Below are positions 21,114 through 29,086 of a stretch of 29,712 bases of DNA, one piece after another. A model generated the notes under the pieces. That model saw nothing but the letters and a program-made list of their open reading frames with translations, ran no database searches and was not told where the DNA came from. The stretch's first letter is position 1; each line of letters starts with the position of its first letter. A program made the translations under genes and the position numbers. Source of the DNA: an uncultured Clostridia bacterium (GTDB lineage: Bacteria; Bacillota; Clostridia; UMGS1883); the NCBI GenBank assembly GCA_947630525.1, contig CANRHW010000003.1:1-29712 (forward strand). Direction: 5' to 3'.

Positions 21114-23876
21114 ATGGATTACTCTGGAACTCTCAATCTGCCGGTGACCGAATTTCCCATGCGGGCCGGTCTGCCTAAACGGGAGCCCGAAACCCTGAAA
21201 AAGTGGTTGGACGAGGACCTTTACGGCAAGCTTATGGAGGCCAACGAGGGTAAGCCCCTCTTTATTCTTCACGACGGCCCTCCCTATGCCAACGGCGATA
21301 TGCACATGGGCCATACTCTTAATAAGACCCTAAAGGATATTATCACCCGGTTCAAGAATATGGACGGTTTTAAGGCTCCGTATATCCACGGCTGGGACAC
21401 TCACGGCCTGCCGATCGAACGTCAGGCGATAAAAAAGCTGGGCATCGACCGCCACAAGACCAACGTGTCGGAGTTCCGCAACGTCTGCAAGGAGTTTGCC
21501 CTGGGCTATGTGGAAAATCAGAAAAAGCAGATACAGCGCCTGGGCGTATTGGGCGATTGGGACGATATTTATGTTACCCTTGACCCGGAGTTTGAGGCCA
21601 AGCAGATAGAGATTTTCGGCGAGATGGCCAAAAAGGGCTATATTTATAAGGGCCTCAAGCCTATTTATTGGTGCCCCGACTGCGAGACCGCCCTTGCCGA
21701 AGCGGAGATAGAGTATCAGGAGGACAAAACAGACTCTATCTACGTCAAATTCAGAGTTAAGGACGACAAGGGCCTGTTTGCCAATGTGGGCGAACCGCTG
21801 GATAACATATACTTTGTCATTTGGACCACCACCACCTGGACTTTGCCCGGCAACGTGGCCATATCTCTCAACCCCGACTTTGAATACAGTCTTGTAAAGG
21901 CCGCCAACGGCGAGGTATATATCATTGCGTCTGAACTGGTCGACGCCGCCATGGCCAACGGCAAAATAACCGAATATGAGACGATCGCTTCCTTTAAGGG
22001 CAGCGATATGGAATATATGACCGTACAGCATCCTTTTATCAATAGGGAAAGTCTTGTTATCGTGGGCGACCACGTAACTCTTGACGCTGGCACCGGCTGC
22101 GTACACACCGCTCCCGGCCACGGCGTTGAGGACTATGTTGTTTGCCAGAAGTACAAGGATATCCCCATAATCGTTCCCGTGGACGACAAGGGCTACCTCA
22201 ACGAGCTGGCCGGTGAGTTTGCCGGACTTTATTACGAAAAATCCAATGCCAAAATTATCGAAAAGCTTAAAGAGCTGGGCGCGCTTTTTGCTATCGAACC
22301 GATAATCCACCAGTATCCCCATTGCTGGCGCTGCCATGAGCCCATTGTGTTCCGCGCTACCGAGCAGTGGTTTGCTTCGGTAGACGCCATAAAGGAACAG
22401 GCCGTTGAAGCCATCAAGGGCGTGCAGTGGCTGCCCAAGTGGGGCGAAGACCGTATCACCGGCATGGTTATGGACCGCAATGACTGGTGTATTTCCCGTC
22501 AGAGGACCTGGGGCGTTCCGCTGCCTATCTTTTACTGCAAAGACTGCGGAAAGGAACTCCTCAACGAGGAGACTATCGCCGCTACGGCTAAGCTGTTCCG
22601 CGAGCATGGCGGCAGCAACGCCTGGTACGAGACCGAGGCCAAGGACATACTCCCCGCCGGAACAAAGTGCGAGTGCGGCTGTACCGAGTTCACTAAGGAA
22701 AAAGATATCATGGACGTTTGGTTCGACAGCGGCAGCTCTCACAGCGGTGTGCTGGAGGTCAAAAAGGGCCTGCGCTTCCCGGCGGATTTGTATCTGGAGG
22801 GCAACGACCAGTACCGCGGCTGGTTCCAGTCGTCGCTGCTCACTTCTATTGCCGCCAAGGGCGTGGCTCCATATAAAATGGTCATCACTCACGGCATGAT
22901 AGTTGACCAGAACGGCGACAAGTTCAGCAAGAGCAAGGGCAACGGCACAAGCCCCGAGGTCATCATCAACCAGTACGGCGCCGACGTGCTCCGCCTGTGG
23001 GTGGTTTCCGCCGATTACAAGACGGATATGCGCATCTCCGAGGAGATACTAAAGCAGCTCAGCGAGGCCTACATCATGGGCAATATCCATGACTTTGACC
23101 CCGACAAGGACTGCGTTCCCTTTGAGGAAATGTGCGAAATGGACCGCTGGAGCCTTATCCGTCTCAACGACATTGTTGGCCGGGTGCTGGAGGCTTACCG
23201 CAGCTATGAGTTCCACATGATATATCACACTATCCACAATTTCTGCGTTGTGGATATGAGCAACTTCTATCTTGACGTTATCAAGGATAGGCTCTACACC
23301 TCCAAAAAGGACAGCAGGGAGCGCCGGGCCGCCCAGACCTGTATGTTCACCATACTGGACGCTATCGTAAGGCTCATCGCCCCCATCCTCTGCTTCACCG
23401 CCGACGAGATATGGGGCTATATGCCTCACCGCTCGACTGACCGCCCCGAGGGCGCTATCTTCAATTCCATGCCCAAGGTCGAGCCGGCCTGGGAGGATAA
23501 GGCCCTTGAGGATAAGTGGGAGAGAGTTCTCGCCATAAAGAGCGACGTCAGCAAGGCCCTTGAACTGGCCCGTCAGGAAAAAATCATCGGCAAGTCTTTG
23601 GACGCCAAGGTGGAGATTTTCGCTTCCGGCGAGCCCTATAAATTCCTCAACGAAATCCCCGAGCTTGCTACGGCGCTTATCGTGTCCGAGGCGGTTGTTA
23701 CCGAGGGCGAAGGCGAGGGAATAAAGGGCGAAAACGAGCCCGGCATTACCGTCAGGGTAACTCCCGCACAGGGCGGGAAGTGCGAGCGCTGCTGGATGAT
23801 AACCCCCGACGTGGGCTGCGACCACGACCATCCCACGCTGTGCAAGCGCTGCGCGGAAGTAATTAAAAATCAGTAG
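21114..23876 (+). CDS. ileS: Isoleucyl-tRNA synthetase
   Basis: A 920-residue class I synthetase, normal length, that charges tRNA-Ile. The HIGH motif is HMGH (residues 64-67) and the KMSKS motif is KFSKS (603-607). The editing (CP1) domain contains the Trp-Thr-Thr-Thr-rich segment IWTTTTWTLPGNVAIS. Zinc ligands are seen in two places: YWCPDCETALAEAEIEY in the insert, and CERCWMITPDVG with CKRCAEV at the C-terminus. SD AAAGGAAAG precedes ATG 21114. The gap from ylmH is only 34 nt, which leaves no room for a T-box leader directly upstream. In Bacillus divIVA lies between ylmH and ileS; here it is absent. Confidence 0.96.
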   Translation: MDYSGTLNLPVTEFPMRAGLPKREPETLKKWLDEDLYGKLMEANEGKPLFILHDGPPYANGDMHMGHTLNKTLKDIITRFKNMDGFKAPYIHGWDTHGLPIERQAIKKLGIDRHKTNVSEFRNVCKEFALGYVENQKKQIQRLGVLGDWDDIYVTLDPEFEAKQIEIFGEMAKKGYIYKGLKPIYWCPDCETALAEAEIEYQEDKTDSIYVKFRVKDDKGLFANVGEPLDNIYFVIWTTTTWTLPGNVAISLNPDFEYSLVKAANGEVYIIASELVDAAMANGKITEYETIASFKGSDMEYMTVQHPFINRESLVIVGDHVTLDAGTGCVHTAPGHGVEDYVVCQKYKDIPIIVPVDDKGYLNELAGEFAGLYYEKSNAKIIEKLKELGALFAIEPIIHQYPHCWRCHEPIVFRATEQWFASVDAIKEQAVEAIKGVQWLPKWGEDRITGMVMDRNDWCISRQRTWGVPLPIFYCKDCGKELLNEETIAATAKLFREHGGSNAWYETEAKDILPAGTKCECGCTEFTKEKDIMDVWFDSGSSHSGVLEVKKGLRFPADLYLEGNDQYRGWFQSSLLTSIAAKGVAPYKMVITHGMIVDQNGDKFSKSKGNGTSPEVIINQYGADVLRLWVVSADYKTDMRISEEILKQLSEAYIMGNIHDFDPDKDCVPFEEMCEMDRWSLIRLNDIVGRVLEAYRSYEFHMIYHTIHNFCVVDMSNFYLDVIKDRLYTSKKDSRERRAAQTCMFTILDAIVRLIAPILCFTADEIWGYMPHRSTDRPEGAIFNSMPKVEPAWEDKALEDKWERVLAIKSDVSKALELARQEKIIGKSLDAKVEIFASGEPYKFLNEIPELATALIVSEAVVTEGEGEGIKGENEPGITVRVTPAQGGKCERCWMITPDVGCDHDHPTLCKRCAEVIKNQ

Positions 23877-23882
23877 TTAGGA

Positions 23883-23916
23883 GTGAGGAGTTAGGAGCTT
23901 TTGCCTGACTCCTCAC
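23883..23916 (+). terminator. 13-bp hairpin after ileS
   Basis: GTGAGGAGTTAGG (23883-23895) pairs with CCTGACTCCTCAC (23904-23916), 12 Watson-Crick pairs plus one G-U, with an 8-nt loop. A TTAGGAG unit occurs twice at its left edge (23877-23897). No T-run follows, so its role may be attenuation or mRNA-end protection between ileS and lspA. Confidence 0.45.
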
Positions 23917-23928
23917 AGAGTATATAAT
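23901..23928 (+). promoter_or_regulatory. Possible lspA promoter
   Basis: TTGCCT at 23901-23906 and a perfect TATAAT at 23923-23928, with a 16-nt spacer. The -35 box lies in the preceding hairpin. The leader then folds CGCCCGC (23941-23947) with GCGGGCG (23952-23958). The weak -35 makes this moderate in confidence. Confidence 0.45.
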
Positions 23929-23989
23929 AAGCGAAAGACGCGCCCGCCTATGCGGGCGGCGTATAAACCTTAGCAGGGAGGACTGCGCC

Positions 23990-24481
23990 ATGGTACTCTA
24001 CCTCATACCTTTTGCAATAGTCGTTATCGCGGACCAGATAACAAAGGCCCTGACCGCCGGCAGACTGGCCGTGGGCGAGGGCTTTACGCTGATACCAAAT
24101 TTTTTGGATATAACTTATGTTAAAAATGAGGGCGCGGCTTTTGGAATATTCCAGGGCAAAAAATGGCTGCTCATTATCGTGGCCCTGCTTGTGTTTGCGG
24201 CGGTGATTTTTTACGTTGTCCGCTATAAGCCCCGCAGCAAATGGCTCATGTGGTCCCTCACTTTGATAACCGCGGGCGGGCTTGGCAATCTTATTGACCG
24301 CGTTGCGCTGGGGTATGTGCGGGATATGCTGGATGTGACCTTTACGCGCTTCCCGGTGTTCAACGTGGCCGACTGCGCAGTTACCGCCGGGGCTATAATG
24401 CTTGCCCTCCACGTGCTCATAGGAGGGGTCAGGGAGGAGGCCAACAATGACTTTGACGGCGACACGGGCTGCCCGCAGTGA
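23990..24481 (+). CDS. lspA: Lipoprotein signal peptidase LspA (signal peptidase II)
   Basis: A 163-residue membrane aspartyl protease that cleaves prolipoprotein signal peptides. Four transmembrane segments are visible (about residues 2-20, 57-75, 84-100, 128-145). The conserved motifs are VIADQITKA near the start, VKNEGAAFGIFQ, GNLIDR with catalytic Asp103, and FNVADCAVT with catalytic Asp128. SD CAGGGAGG precedes ATG 23990. Its end overlaps the start of the rluD gene by 35 nt. The hydrophilic C-terminal tail of about 15 residues lies inside that overlap. The order ileS-lspA-rluD(ylyB) is conserved in Firmicutes. Confidence 0.95.
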   Translation: MVLYLIPFAIVVIADQITKALTAGRLAVGEGFTLIPNFLDITYVKNEGAAFGIFQGKKWLLIIVALLVFAAVIFYVVRYKPRSKWLMWSLTLITAGGLGNLIDRVALGYVRDMLDVTFTRFPVFNVADCAVTAGAIMLALHVLIGGVREEANNDFDGDTGCPQ

Positions 24482-25349
24482 CATATATATAAGCGAAAAT
24501 GTGGAGAGCGTGACCCGCAGCTACGTAAAAAAGCTCTTTGACGAGGGCCTCGTCACCGTAAACGGCGCCCCGGCCAAGGCGTCGACAAAGCTAAAGCCCG
24601 GAGACCTTATAGAGCTGGAGCTGCCCGGGCCCGAGGAGACCGAAGCGGTTCCACAGGATATTCCCCTCGATATAGTATACGAAGACGCGGACGTGCTTAT
24701 TGTCAACAAGCCCCGCGGCATGGTGGTTCATCCCGCCGCCGGGAATGAGGACGGCACCCTTGTGAACGCGGTAATGTTCCACTGCGGGGACAGCCTTTCG
24801 GCCATAGGCGGAGTGCTGCGTCCGGGCATAGTCCACCGCATAGATAAGGACACCACCGGTCTTTTGGCGGTGGCCAAGAACAACGCGGCCCACCTTTCCC
24901 TGTCGGAGCAGTTAAAGGATCGCAGCCTGAGCCGCACATACTATGCTCTTGTCCACGGGAATATAAAGGAAGACAGCGGCGCCGTCGACGCACCGATAGG
25001 CCGTAGCAAGGCCGACCGTAAAAAAATGGCCGTGGACGTTGGCGGCAGGGAGGCGGTCACGGATTTTCAGGTGACCGAACGCTTTGGCAGGTACACCCTT
25101 GTCCGCTGCAAGCTGCGCACCGGCCGCACTCATCAGATAAGGGTTCATATGCGCCACATCGGCCATCCTATAGTGGGTGACAAGACCTATGGCGTAAAAA
25201 ACGAGGAATTCACTCTGCCCGGCCAGCTTTTGCACGCCGGTGAGATAGGCTTTATACACCCGTCCACAGGAGAAAAAATGAGCTTTTCCGCACCTTTGCC
25301 CGAGGATTTCCGGCATGTGCTGGATATACTGAGAAAACGTAACATATAG
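24447..25349 (+). CDS. rluD: RluD/YlyB-type 23S rRNA pseudouridine synthase
   Basis: A 300-residue pseudouridine synthase of the RluA family. An N-terminal S4 domain (about residues 15-60, SYVKKLFDEGLVTVNGAPAK) is followed by the catalytic domain with VNKPRGMVVHPAAG, then PGIVHRIDKDTTGL where Asp133 is the catalytic residue, then LRTGRTHQIRVHM and HAGEIGF. It isomerises uridines in 23S rRNA helix 69 if its specificity is that of RluD. ATG 24447 lies within the lspA coding region; an SD GGGAGG is at 24432-24437. The stop codon TAG 25347-25349 sits in the 19-bp palindrome shared with the convergent galactosidase gene. Confidence 0.93.
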   Translation: MTLTATRAARSDIYISENVESVTRSYVKKLFDEGLVTVNGAPAKASTKLKPGDLIELELPGPEETEAVPQDIPLDIVYEDADVLIVNKPRGMVVHPAAGNEDGTLVNAVMFHCGDSLSAIGGVLRPGIVHRIDKDTTGLLAVAKNNAAHLSLSEQLKDRSLSRTYYALVHGNIKEDSGAVDAPIGRSKADRKKMAVDVGGREAVTDFQVTERFGRYTLVRCKLRTGRTHQIRVHMRHIGHPIVGDKTYGVKNEEFTLPGQLLHAGEIGFIHPSTGEKMSFSAPLPEDFRHVLDILRKRNI

Positions 25350-25380
25350 GGGGTCGGCTTTGCCGACCCCCTATATGTTA
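25340..25380. terminator. 19-bp perfect palindrome shared by rluD and the convergent galactosidase gene
   Basis: The arm at 25340-25358 (TAACATATAGGGGGTCGGC) pairs perfectly with the arm at 25362-25380 across a TTT loop. The stop codons of both convergent genes are in the arms: TAG 25347-25349 for rluD and TAA at 25380-25378 for the galactosidase. It probably serves as a bidirectional transcript-end hairpin. No long T-run follows on either side. Confidence 0.7.
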
Positions 25381-27495
25381 TTCCTTTATCAGCCACATGG
25401 TATACGTCACAAAATCGCCATGCGGAAAATCCACAAGTATTCCCCTGTTCATGAGCATATCGCCCATATAGGTTCTGCCGGTGAACTTGTCGGTATACCT
25501 TGCGTTGGGGTCAAGCCCTTTCAGCCGGATATGCGTAAAATAGCTGTTGGGCCTGAAAAGCATTTTTGTCAGGGTAACGTAAGCCCGGCTTTTGTCCTTT
25601 TCGACGCTCATCCAGCCGCCCACGTTGTTTTTGAATGGGCTCGACAGCCGGTAAAAGTCCCCGTACTCCACGGTTCGGCGCAGTTCGCGGCACAGGGCCG
25701 TCTGGGCCTTTATTGCGTCAAGGTCCTCCGCGGGCAGTTTTGTTATGTCCAGTTCGTAGCCGAAGTTCCCGCTCAGGGCCACGTCGCCGCGGGTCTTCAT
25801 GGAAACGGGCCGCCGGGTGTACTGATTGGGGCCGTCGGTAACGTGACTGCCCATGGCCGACGGCGGATAGGCCAAAGAGGTGCCGTACTGTATATAGACT
25901 CTCTCCATGGGGTCGGTGTCGTCGCTGGTCCAAATCTGGGGCATATAGCACAGCACTCCCGCGTCAAAACGCCCGCCCCCGGCGCTGCACCCCTCGAAAA
26001 GCACGTTCGGGTGAGAGTTTACAATCTCGCCCATGACTCTGTAGTAGCCAAGGGTGTACTCATGGTTGAAGCCTTTCCGTGGCATATCGGTGATGTATCT
26101 GTTCATATCCCATTTCACATATTCGATATTTGCACTGTCGAGCACGGAATTTACGGCGTTTATCACATAGTCCTGTACCTCGGCTCTGGTAAGGTCAAGC
26201 ACGAGCTGGGTGCGGCCGAGGCCGGGACTGCGCGTCCCCGAGCTTATGGCCCAGTCCGGGTGCGCCCGATACAGGTCGCTGTCCGGGCTGACCATTTCCG
26301 GCTCGAACCACAGGCCGAATTTGAGCCCAAGGGCGTTGACCTTTTTTGCCAGTCCGTCTATGCCCGACGGCAGCTTTTCAAGATTTACCACCCAATCGCC
26401 CAGACTGCATCTGTCGTTGTTACGTTTGCCGAACCAGCCGTCGTCCAGCACAAACAGTTCTATACCCAGCTCTTTCGCAAGCCCGGCAATAGACAGCAGC
26501 TTTTCTTCGTCAAAGTCCATATATGTGGCTTCCCAGTTGTTTATGAGTATGGGCCGCTCGGCGTGGGCAAACCGGCCGCGGCATATCCGGTCGCGGATAA
26601 AGTCGTGGAAAGTTCGCGACAGCTCGCCGAGGCCGTCGCCCACAGCCAGCAGACATTCCGGAGCGGCAAAGCTCTCGCCGGGTTTTAATGCTTTTTCAAA
26701 CATAAATGGATTGATGCCCGAATTTACCCTTGCCCGTCCCCGCTGGTCCACTTCGATTTCGGTGGAGTGGTTGCCGCTGTAAACCGGCATTACGCCCAGG
26801 CAAAAGCCGCCGTCTTCGTTGGCCTCGATATCCTTTATTATCACAAAGGGGTTTATCTGGTGGCCGCTGCCGCCGCGGGCGTTTGATATGTCATAAACGC
26901 CCGGCGCAAGGCGATTTTCGGCAATGTGCCGTTCACGGCCCCACGAACCGTGGAGGTGTATCTCGCTCAGGTCGCAGCGGGGCAGCTCCACCGAGGCGGA
27001 AAAGGCCCTGTCGAGGGTGATAACGCCGCCGCTTTCATTGGTAATGACGGCGCTGCGGCAGAGGACGCCGTAATTTTCGTAGACGGTGTAATTCAGGTCA
27101 GCCCTCACCCCGGCGTCTTTATCCCGCAAAGATACGGTCAGCGTCTCGGCCCCGTCGGGCAGGGCGGAGGGGAGGCCCGGCAGCTCGGGCTTGCCGGGAT
27201 ATATCCTGTGGCTATCGTATTTGAGCGCAAGTCCCCCTGGGCCAACGCTCACCGCCGGGCGGCGCAGGTCGGTATGTCCATAAGCCGGATATTCCTGCCG
27301 CAGCTCGTCAAGACAGGCTCCGTCCGCTCCCTCGGTCTGTACGCACCACCAGCCCCGCGGGTCTTCGCCATAGGCCACCGGGGCGATTTTTTTGCCAAAC
27401 CAGTCGTGGAGCAGATAGCCCTCGCGGCTTATTCTCATTACATAACTAAAGCCTTTCCCTTCGAGGAAGAACATATCTTCGATTTTTTTTATCAC
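25378..27495 (-). CDS. Alpha-galactosidase, glycoside hydrolase family 36
   Basis: A 705-residue GH36 enzyme that releases terminal alpha-1,6-galactose from melibiose and raffinose-type sugars. It has an N-terminal beta-sandwich domain, then a TIM barrel with LINNWEATYMDF, VLDDGWFG and WFEPEMVSPDSDL, then the nucleophile Asp463 in KWDMNR, CSAGGGRFD, and the acid/base Asp525 in WTSDDTDP; a small C-terminal beta domain ends the protein. No signal peptide is present, so it acts inside the cell on imported sugar. I choose GTG 27495 as start, with AAGGAG 9 nt upstream; ATG 27504 abuts that SD with no spacing, and longer frames run into the operator region. It is alone: no sugar transporter or regulator gene lies next to it. 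Confidence 0.88.
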   Translation of the reverse strand: MIKKIEDMFFLEGKGFSYVMRISREGYLLHDWFGKKIAPVAYGEDPRGWWCVQTEGADGACLDELRQEYPAYGHTDLRRPAVSVGPGGLALKYDSHRIYPGKPELPGLPSALPDGAETLTVSLRDKDAGVRADLNYTVYENYGVLCRSAVITNESGGVITLDRAFSASVELPRCDLSEIHLHGSWGRERHIAENRLAPGVYDISNARGGSGHQINPFVIIKDIEANEDGGFCLGVMPVYSGNHSTEIEVDQRGRARVNSGINPFMFEKALKPGESFAAPECLLAVGDGLGELSRTFHDFIRDRICRGRFAHAERPILINNWEATYMDFDEEKLLSIAGLAKELGIELFVLDDGWFGKRNNDRCSLGDWVVNLEKLPSGIDGLAKKVNALGLKFGLWFEPEMVSPDSDLYRAHPDWAISSGTRSPGLGRTQLVLDLTRAEVQDYVINAVNSVLDSANIEYVKWDMNRYITDMPRKGFNHEYTLGYYRVMGEIVNSHPNVLFEGCSAGGGRFDAGVLCYMPQIWTSDDTDPMERVYIQYGTSLAYPPSAMGSHVTDGPNQYTRRPVSMKTRGDVALSGNFGYELDITKLPAEDLDAIKAQTALCRELRRTVEYGDFYRLSSPFKNNVGGWMSVEKDKSRAYVTLTKMLFRPNSYFTHIRLKGLDPNARYTDKFTGRTYMGDMLMNRGILVDFPHGDFVTYTMWLIKE

Positions 27496-27535
27496 AGACC
27501 TCATCTCCTTTTCTTTAACTTTAACATAAACGGTA

Positions 27536-27564
27536 AAAATTTGCAATATCATATTGCAAATTTT
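27536..27564. promoter_or_regulatory. 29-bp dyad operator between the galactosidase gene and azlC
   Basis: AAAATTTGCAATAT (27536-27549) is mirrored perfectly by ATATTGCAAATTTT (27551-27564) about a single central C. The dyad overlaps the -35 box of the azlC promoter and lies about 40 nt upstream of the galactosidase start. It should bind a dimeric regulator and could control one or both divergent genes. The protein that binds it is not in the window. Confidence 0.6.
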
Positions 27565-27582
27565 AGTTGATTGTGGTAAAAT
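27554..27582 (+). promoter_or_regulatory. azlCD promoter
   Basis: TTGCAA at 27554-27559 (inside the right arm of the dyad) and TAAAAT at 27577-27582, with a 17-nt spacer. The predicted start near 27589 begins with a stem of TGGGG (27590-27594) and CCCCA (27602-27606) across loop TTCGACT. Confidence 0.55.
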
Positions 27583-27637
27583 TAGGCGATGGGGTTCGAC
27601 TCCCCATTGCTTATCCTTGAATACAACGAGGTATTTT

Positions 27638-28342
27638 ATGAAGCTTTCCGATTTTAAAGAGGGCGTTATAGGCGGCGTGCCCATCGCCCTGGGATATTTG
27701 TCGGTGTCCTTTGCCTATGGCATAATGGCCGCCGGCGGGGGGCTGGACGCCCTCAGCGCCGTTATGATATCCATGACGAATTTGACCAGCGCTGGCCAGC
27801 TTGCCGGCACTCAGTTGATTTTTGACGGGGCGGCATACATACAGATAGCGGTGACCACCTTTGTGATAAATCTCCGCTATATGCTCATGAGCCTTTCCCT
27901 GTCCCAGCGCGTGGACCCGGATATGACCGTGCCGCAGCGGATGCTGGTGTCCTACGGGATAACCGATGAGATATTCGCCGTGGCCTATCAGCGGCAAAAG
28001 CCCCCCAACACTCCGTTTATGCTGGGCCTCATATCACTGCCGTACATAGGCTGGGCCTTGGGCACTCTGCTGGGCTGTACGGCGGGCGGCATTCTGCCGG
28101 ACAGGCTTTGCAGCGCCTTGGGTATAGCGATTTATGGAATGTTCGTGGCCATAGTCATACCCCAGTGCCGCAGGAGACGCTCCTGCCTTGTGGTGGCGGC
28201 CGTGGCGGCCGTCCTGTCCTGCCTGTTGGAATATGTGCCGCTTTTGTCGGCCATACCCTCGGGCTGGGCAATAATCATATGTACGGTGGCCGCGTCCGTG
28301 CTTGGGGCGTTGCTGTACCCGATAGAGGAGGATGAAGCGTGA
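27638..28342 (+). CDS. azlC: Branched-chain amino acid exporter large subunit AzlC
   Basis: A 234-residue membrane protein of the AzlC (LIV-E) family, with several hydrophobic helices. The family pattern GVPIALGYLSVSFAYGIMA near residue 13, MTNLTSAGQLAGTQLI near 46, FVINLRYMLMSLSL near 75 and YGITDEIFAVA near 106 is visible. With AzlD it exports branched-chain amino acids such as leucine, isoleucine and valine. The start is ATG 27638, with SD ACGAGGT 6-7 nt upstream; a longer frame from 27554 would begin in the -35 region. It overlaps azlD by 4 nt (GTGA). No Lrp-type regulator gene is nearby. The upstream dyad may be its operator. Confidence 0.92.
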   Translation: MKLSDFKEGVIGGVPIALGYLSVSFAYGIMAAGGGLDALSAVMISMTNLTSAGQLAGTQLIFDGAAYIQIAVTTFVINLRYMLMSLSLSQRVDPDMTVPQRMLVSYGITDEIFAVAYQRQKPPNTPFMLGLISLPYIGWALGTLLGCTAGGILPDRLCSALGIAIYGMFVAIVIPQCRRRRSCLVVAAVAAVLSCLLEYVPLLSAIPSGWAIIICTVAASVLGALLYPIEEDEA

Positions 28343-28644
28343 GCGTTTATGTTTTTACCGCCACTATGGTGATGGCCCTGGTGACCTATTTGGTGCGCAT
28401 GGCGCCGCTGACGCTTATGCGCGGGAAGCTGAAAAGCCGGTTCCTCCGTTCGGCGCTGGCCTACGCTCCATACGCGGTCTTGTCGGCAATGACCGTGCCC
28501 CACATACTTTATTCCACCGCGTCTCCCGCGTCGGCGGCAGTTGGCTTCGCGGCCGCCGCGGCGCTGGCCTTTCTTGACAGGGGCCTGCTCACGGTGGCTT
28601 TGGGGGCTTCGGCGGCGGTGTTTATTGTAGAATTATTTTTATAA
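28339..28644 (+). CDS. azlD: Branched-chain amino acid exporter small subunit AzlD
   Basis: A 101-residue protein with four hydrophobic helices (about residues 2-20, 36-52, 58-76, 80-99). The motif TYLVRMAPLTLMRGKLKSRFLRSALAY fits the AzlD family, and AVLSAMTVPHIL follows. It forms the export complex with AzlC. The start is GTG 28339, whose last two bases belong to the azlC stop codon, so the two are translationally coupled; SD GAGGAGG lies at 28325-28331. A 9-bp inverted repeat, GGTGTTTAT (28617-28625) with ATAAACACC (28641-28649), spans its stop codon and may mark the transcript end. Confidence 0.9.
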   Translation: MSVYVFTATMVMALVTYLVRMAPLTLMRGKLKSRFLRSALAYAPYAVLSAMTVPHILYSTASPASAAVGFAAAAALAFLDRGLLTVALGASAAVFIVELFL

Positions 28645-28659
28645 ACACCAAAAAAGGTA

Positions 28660-28688
28660 TTGACAAATTTTGAAATGGGTGATATAAT
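28660..28688 (+). promoter_or_regulatory. Perfect consensus promoter of the rplU operon
   Basis: TTGACA at 28660-28665 and TATAAT at 28683-28688, with a 17-nt spacer; both boxes match the sigma-A consensus exactly. This fits high-level expression of ribosomal protein genes. Confidence 0.88.
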
Positions 28689-28694
28689 ATCCAG

Positions 28695-28768
28695 GTAACC
28701 GCGTAGAAAAGGCCAAAAAGTGACAAATGTCCGCCTTAATAGCGAGTCTGTATAAACGGGAGGTGCAA
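28695..28768 (+). ncRNA. Probable L21 leader of rplU
   Basis: The 5' untranslated region between the promoter and the SD of rplU folds into AAGGC (28709-28713) with GCCTT (28733-28737), enclosing GACA (28722-28725) with TGTC (28728-28731). Firmicutes rplU genes carry a structured L21 leader thought to allow autoregulation by L21; position and size fit. A covariance search against the L21_leader family would settle it. Confidence 0.5.
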
Positions 28769-28771
28769 CAA

Positions 28772-29083
28772 ATGTACGCGATAATCAAGACTGGCGGCAA
28801 GCAGTATCAGGTCAAGGTCGGCGATGTTGTTTTCGTTGAGAAGATAGACGCCGAGGCCGGTAGCGAAGTCACCTTTGACCAGGTCCTCGCGGTGGGCGGC
28901 GACGCTGATTTCAAGGCCGGTACGCCCGTTGTTGACGGCGCCAGCGTCAGCGCAAAGGTGCTCAGTCAAGGCAAGGACAAAAAGATTTATGTCTTTAAGA
29001 TGAAGTCCAAGAAGGGCTACAGAAACAAGACCGGTCATCGTCAGCCTCATACAAAGGTTGAGATTACGGCCATCAATGCCTAA
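28772..29083 (+). CDS. rplU: 50S ribosomal protein L21
   Basis: A 103-residue bL21, beginning MYAIIKTGGKQYQVKVGD, with KMKSKKGYRNKTGHRQP near the end, which is the conserved 23S rRNA-contacting segment. It is a primary component of the large subunit. The start is ATG 28772, with GGGAGGTG 6-7 nt upstream; a longer in-frame start at 28727 lies in the leader. It is the first gene of an rplU-prp-rpmA operon, the usual Firmicutes order. The gap to prp is 3 nt, so the genes are tightly coupled. Confidence 0.97.
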   Translation: MYAIIKTGGKQYQVKVGDVVFVEKIDAEAGSEVTFDQVLAVGGDADFKAGTPVVDGASVSAKVLSQGKDKKIYVFKMKSKKGYRNKTGHRQPHTKVEITAINA

Positions 29084-29086
29084 ATC

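Noticed and set aside
27586..27620. tRNA gene near azlC
   Set aside because: Only a T-arm-like hairpin is present. No matching acceptor strand, D-arm or anticodon arm can be found upstream, and the region is a promoter.
27496..27684. N-terminal extension of the galactosidase to 768 residues
   Set aside because: The extra 63 residues would be encoded across the operator dyad and azlC promoter, look unlike any GH36 N-terminus, and lack an SD.
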